Assembly: GCA_021157525.1 (NCBI GenBank)
Contig: JAGGWK010000008.1
Span: 1 to 38,195, forward strand
DNA: 38,195 nucleotides
Origin: Candidatus Cloacimonadota bacterium
GTDB taxonomy: Bacteria > Cloacimonadota > Cloacimonadia > Cloacimonadales > TCS61
Reading direction: 5' to 3'
Part shown: piece after piece, positions 35,168 through 38,195 of the stretch
How positions within the stretch are numbered: the stretch's first letter is position 1
Layout of the letters: each line of letters begins with the position of its first letter
Program-made: the position numbers and the translations under genes
Notes under the pieces: generated by a model
Database searches by the model: none
What the model saw: the letters and a program-made list of their open reading frames with translations, nothing else
Told to the model about the DNA's origin: nothing

Positions 35168-35584
35168 ATGGCGATTCGTTTTTCCAACGACTGTTCTACC
35201 CTTTCATTATCCCAACTATCGGGATTTTTTCAAGAGTGGCCAAGTCCGCCACCCGCAGAAACATTGCTCAGGATTTTACAACGGAGTAGTTATTCTGTGA
35301 TAGCGACGGAGGACTCTACGTTTCAGGTTGTTGGCTATATCGTTGCCCTCAGTGACGGCATGATTTCGGCATTTGTGCCTATGCTGGAAGTGTTACCACC
35401 TTATAGACATCAAGGTATCGGTTCTGCACTGGTTCGCAGGATGATGAACAATTTGAAATCTTTACCGGTGATAGACTTGGTCTGCAATGTAACTCTCAGT
35501 AGTTTTTATCGGGGACAGGATTTTTCCCGTTACCTTGCTAAGGTTCAATATCAATATTGCCCAAACTCATTCTTGGCGCAATAA
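35168..35584 (+). CDS. GNAT-family N-acetyltransferase
   Basis: The 138-residue protein is a single GNAT domain. Motif A, which binds acetyl-CoA pyrophosphate, reads VLPPYRHQGIGSALVRRM (about 75-92, the R-x-x-G-I-G/A form). Before it come the typical strands SVIATEDSTFQVVGYIVAL and FVPMLEVL. The C-terminal part with FYRGQDF corresponds to the usual FY-x-x-x-GF segment. The acceptor substrate is unknown. GAGGAGG lies four bases before the ATG. It stands alone, divergent from the gcvT-like gene. Confidence 0.88.
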   Translation: MAIRFSNDCSTLSLSQLSGFFQEWPSPPPAETLLRILQRSSYSVIATEDSTFQVVGYIVALSDGMISAFVPMLEVLPPYRHQGIGSALVRRMMNNLKSLPVIDLVCNVTLSSFYRGQDFSRYLAKVQYQYCPNSFLAQ

Positions 35585-35721
35585 CTTCTACCATCACCTG
35601 CACCATCTCTGCTCAACCCCTTGCCTGTGGTGTTGGCACCCTGCTGCATCTATACAGAACCACGCACAAAACATTTCTGCATCCAGAGTAAATATCCGCA
35701 TACTGAGGATTTTTGTTGGAT

Positions 35722-35774
35722 AAAAAAACTCCCCAAAGGAAGAAAAGTGTTGTTCTCTTCTCACCTTCAGGGAG
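35722..35774 (-). terminator. Intrinsic terminator after the small unknown gene
   Basis: On the - strand CTCCCTGAAGG (35774-35764) pairs with CCTTTGGGGAG (35739-35729) over 11 bp with two G-U pairs, followed by TTTTTTT (35728-35722). The loop is 24 bases long. Confidence 0.8.
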
Positions 35775-35850
35775 ATAATCTTATTGGCAGTTAATTATTC
35801 AATCTTCTTAAAAAGCTCATTCTCAAGACAATGCTCTACAGGGAAGCATT

Positions 35851-36219
35851 CTAAACGGATCGTATTTTTTTGTTTGTTTTTTCTGTGTGCTTGCTTAAAT
35901 AGAGAAAATGTTTATCCACGGTTTCGGCAAATCGACGTACAATGTCTGGTAAATCTGAATGATCCCAGACCTGCGAAAATTCTTCGTGTTTTCTCAGCTC
36001 ATCTTTTATGAGGTATTTGTCTTTCTTTTGATGATCGTACTGGATTGCATCGGTGGCGATTTCCAGATTACTGTCGCTGAAAACCTTCATAAACAACTCT
36101 GCTATGGTGTAGGTAAAAAGTTGTTTCAGCCCTTCGATACTCTCGGCCCGATTGATTTTACTGCGGAACTCATGCAGTAATTCCCGTTCGAACAGGGTAA
36201 AAGACATGTGTCCTTTCAT
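35851..36219 (-). CDS. Small helical protein of unknown function
   Basis: The frame opens at 36288, but the ATG at 36219 follows AAGGAGG with good spacing, giving 122 residues. The protein is charged and mostly helical (FERELLHEFRSKINRAESIE, KHEEFSQVWDHSDLPDIVRR, FLYLSKHTEKTNKKIRSV), soluble, with no signal peptide or recognised motif. A strong terminator follows 77 bases later. I do not recognise the family and assign no function. Confidence 0.6.
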   Translation of the reverse strand: MKGHMSFTLFERELLHEFRSKINRAESIEGLKQLFTYTIAELFMKVFSDSNLEIATDAIQYDHQKKDKYLIKDELRKHEEFSQVWDHSDLPDIVRRFAETVDKHFLYLSKHTEKTNKKIRSV

Positions 36220-36415
36220 GAAAAGACCTCCTTTTTTAAGCATGGGTACAATATAGTCACATCCACTATTCTTGGCAATGAACTTCACTCTTTTTTTTTC
36301 TCATTCAGGATGCAAACAGCAAAAGCCCTCAGCTACAGCAAAATGTTCCGTAAAAAGTGCTTGCCTTAATCTGGAGCAATCATAAATGTAGGTTTGTTTA
36401 TAAAAGGGAGGAAGA

Positions 36416-36748
36416 ATGTTTTGTCCAAAGTGCAGATCAGAATTCAAGCAAGGTATCGATCGGTGCCCCGATTGTGGCGTTATGCTTGTTGCTGCTCTCG
36501 AGCCACTTGAGCAGTATGAAACGGGGAACTTTCTAACAGTGTACCAAACATCAAATCCCGGCATGATGTCTATAGCAAAATCTCTGTTGGAAAATGCAGG
36601 AATCTATTTTGCCACCAAAGGCGAAGCCTTCGAAGAAATATTCAAAAGTGGTACGGTTGAACTTCAGGTTTTACTCGAAGATGCAGAGCCTGCTACCGAG
36701 CTCCTGAAAGACCTTGAAGAGATGCCGGATTTCCAGCAGACAGACTAA
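36416..36748 (+). CDS. Zinc-ribbon plus DUF2007-like small protein
   Basis: The 110-residue protein has a short N-terminal zinc ribbon (Cys3, Cys6, Cys17, Cys20: CPKC and CPDCG) joined to a DUF2007-type alpha/beta domain (about 38-102: FLTVYQTSNPGMMSIAKSLL, ENAGIYFATKGEAF, VELQVLLEDAEPATELLKDL). DUF2007 proteins are annotated as putative prokaryotic signal-transducing proteins with a GlnB-like ferredoxin fold; no ligand is established. GGGAGGAAGA precedes the ATG. Its stop codon overlaps by four bases the stop of the convergent HD-GYP gene, so each transcript is antisense to the other's end. Confidence 0.83.
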   Translation: MFCPKCRSEFKQGIDRCPDCGVMLVAALEPLEQYETGNFLTVYQTSNPGMMSIAKSLLENAGIYFATKGEAFEEIFKSGTVELQVLLEDAEPATELLKDLEEMPDFQQTD

Positions 36749-37977
36749 AAGGCCTTACTAAAGGTAAATCCTTGGGCAACAACCCGTTCGCAGGCCTCTA
36801 CCACCTCCGCATCATATCGCACGCCCTTAAATTCGTTTATCGCTTTCATGGCGACGTCGATGCCCAATGAGGGCCGGTATGGACGGTGAGAATTGATTGC
36901 TTCCACAATATCTGCAACAGTAATTACCCGAGATTCCATGCATATCTCATCACCTTTCAATCCCAGCGGATATCCGGTTCCATCCAGATGCTCATGATGC
37001 TGACGTACAATGTCTGCAATAGGCCACTGAGATTTGATATTCTTCAGAATATTGTATCCCACATCACAATGCTGCTTAATAACGCTGTACTCCATCTCCG
37101 TGATTTTCCCCGGTCTGGTGAGAATCTCTGACGGTACGGCCACCTTTCCGATGTCATGGATTTTTGCCGTTATCTCGATGCCATGCAGCATGTGGGCATC
37201 CAGCTTCATCTCTTTTCCTATGGCCACGGCCAGCTCACTCACACGCTTTTGATGACCCGCTGTATAGGGATCACGTACACCAGAGATGGCAATGATGGTA
37301 GAGATCATATCATCCAGAGAACTTTTCTGCATTATGATAGCCTGATGCAGTTTCTCCTCAGCCCGGATCTGGCTGGTTACGTCTGAAATAAGAAGATAGG
37401 CCCCGGTAAATTTCTCTTTCATATTGAGGTTATAAGATTCGATGTGCAACACCCGTTTCCGCTCAAGATTATCTTTGATTTCTACATCGATAGCGATTTT
37501 ACGGTTTTTGTACAATGATGCCATCCCGATGATGATATCGGTACCTTGGAAAAGGGGGAAAGTCCTTATGCTATACCCCACAATGTAGGGAATTTTGCGG
37601 GATGGAACTCCCAGAATTCGCCGCACCCTTTGATTGGCATAGATAATGTTCAGGTCTCTATCGATCTCCAATATCCCTGTGGCGCTGTGTTCGGTGACAA
37701 TATCATCACGCACTTTCAAGAGATCAAATTGGTTTTGAACGAGCTCCATCCTCTTCTGAGATTCTTCAGCAGAATGGGTGAAGGCCTTTTCCGCTTTTTG
37801 TATAATACTATCCTTAGACACAACAAGAGAATGCAAATTTACTAATTCTTGAGCCTGCTTAGATTCGTTGTGCTTATGCTTTTCTACCATTTTCCGCAGT
37901 TGCCCCAGCTCACGATACGCCCGCGCTAACACATATACAACAATACCCGAAATGATAACAATGAACAAAATGTGCAT
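36745..37977 (-). CDS. Membrane-anchored PAS-HD-GYP phosphodiesterase
   Basis: The open frame begins with TTG at 38043, but ATG 37977 is preceded by AAGGA at five bases and opens directly into a membrane segment (MHILFIVIISGIVVYVLA), giving 410 residues. A coiled coil (about 25-80) is followed by a PAS domain (about 90-195, GILEIDRDLNIIYANQRVRR to LLISDVTSQIRAEEKL). The HD-GYP domain comes last, with HDIGKVAVP (metal-binding His-Asp), HHEHLDGTGYP (the GYP signature) and ITVADIVEAI. The predicted activity is cleavage of cyclic di-GMP (or a related dinucleotide). A signal sensed by PAS would control it. Nine G followed upstream by seven T lie about 48 bases before the start. Confidence 0.9.
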   Translation of the reverse strand: MHILFIVIISGIVVYVLARAYRELGQLRKMVEKHKHNESKQAQELVNLHSLVVSKDSIIQKAEKAFTHSAEESQKRMELVQNQFDLLKVRDDIVTEHSATGILEIDRDLNIIYANQRVRRILGVPSRKIPYIVGYSIRTFPLFQGTDIIIGMASLYKNRKIAIDVEIKDNLERKRVLHIESYNLNMKEKFTGAYLLISDVTSQIRAEEKLHQAIIMQKSSLDDMISTIIAISGVRDPYTAGHQKRVSELAVAIGKEMKLDAHMLHGIEITAKIHDIGKVAVPSEILTRPGKITEMEYSVIKQHCDVGYNILKNIKSQWPIADIVRQHHEHLDGTGYPLGLKGDEICMESRVITVADIVEAINSHRPYRPSLGIDVAMKAINEFKGVRYDAEVVEACERVVAQGFTFSKAF

Positions 37978-38024
37978 GGAAATCCTTGGCATCAAGAGAA
38001 TTGACGCAAAAATATCTTTCAAAT

Positions 38025-38040
38025 CCCCCCCCCAAAAAAA
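38025..38040. repeat. Homopolymer tract C9A7 (G9 after T7 on the - strand)
   Basis: Bases 38025-38033 are nine C, directly followed by seven A (38034-38040). The tract lies in the 5' region of the HD-GYP gene, about 48 bases upstream of its likely start. Confidence 0.9.
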
Positions 38041-38165
38041 CAATCATTACATGTCTAAACCATAAAATGCAAAATTATTGGCAAGTATTTTATTGGATAG
38101 GAAAATCTATTCGCAATAACCGCCTCCCGTCCACGTTGTCTCTGATTTTAAGGGAAGAGGTACCG

Positions 38166-38195
38166 ATGAAATCAATAATCACATGTATCCTGTTA
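38166..38195 (+). CDS. Start of an exported protein (partial)
   Basis: ATG 38166 follows AGAGG (38156-38160) at five bases and reads MKSIITCILL to the window edge. The basic start and hydrophobic run look like a signal peptide, but ten codons are too few to name the product. Confidence 0.5.
   Translation, partial: MKSIITCILL

Overview
The window most likely comes from a Gram-negative anaerobe of the Fibrobacterota-Chlorobiota-Bacteroidota neighbourhood, with Candidatus Cloacimonadota (WWE1) as the best guess. The reasons are surface proteins ending in a FlgD-like/type IX-style sorting domain (NYPNPFNPTTTI near the end, KK-x-LLLK at the terminus), a two-subunit methylmalonyl-CoA mutase, a TonB-dependent receptor, and an NtrYX pair beside SppA. 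No 16S gene or marker set is present, so the taxon is inference.

Left edge (1-4166, + strand, clearly AT-richer than the rest): the tail of one, then two complete, secreted surface proteins with the same C-terminal sorting domain. One is a tandem beta-helix protein, the other a GLUG-repeat protein. The block closes at a strong terminator. Next (4230-9411, - strand) come mutA-mutB for the succinyl-CoA/methylmalonyl-CoA interconversion and a PP2C phosphatase. Then (9489-12832, - strand) lies the protein quality-control group tig-clpP-clpX, preceded by a tRNA-Leu(UAG).

From 18866 down to 12834 (- strand) lies an envelope-type cluster: a DUF4390-like exported protein, an NtrY-like kinase, an NtrX-like sigma-54 activator, SppA, and a TPR protein whose stop codon is one base from the tRNA. 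Upstream of it are a PDZ/beta-barrel protein and an exported 2x[4Fe-4S] ferredoxin-like protein, each with its own terminator.

The most interesting region is 22495-29918 (+ strand). A promoter-like site and a structured leader precede nine tightly packed genes. They encode a two-module lipoprotein, an ECF S component, three more small exported proteins whose segments resemble the sulfite-oxidase/molybdopterin-binding fold, two ECF ATPases, a TonB-dependent receptor and the ECF T component. Four of the last junctions are stop/start overlaps or direct abutments. The layout suggests a complete outer-membrane-to-cytoplasm uptake route that couples a TonB receptor to an ECF transporter through unusual periplasmic proteins. 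The substrate cannot be read from the sequence.

Right part: on the - strand a gcvT-like gene, two tandem divergent phosphoglycerate kinases and plsC; then a GNAT acetyltransferase, a small unknown protein, a zinc-ribbon/DUF2007 protein, a membrane-anchored PAS-HD-GYP protein with a homopolymer tract upstream, and the first codons of one more exported protein. No gene-free stretch exceeds 300 bases. I saw no CRISPR array, rRNA, insertion sequence or phage gene.
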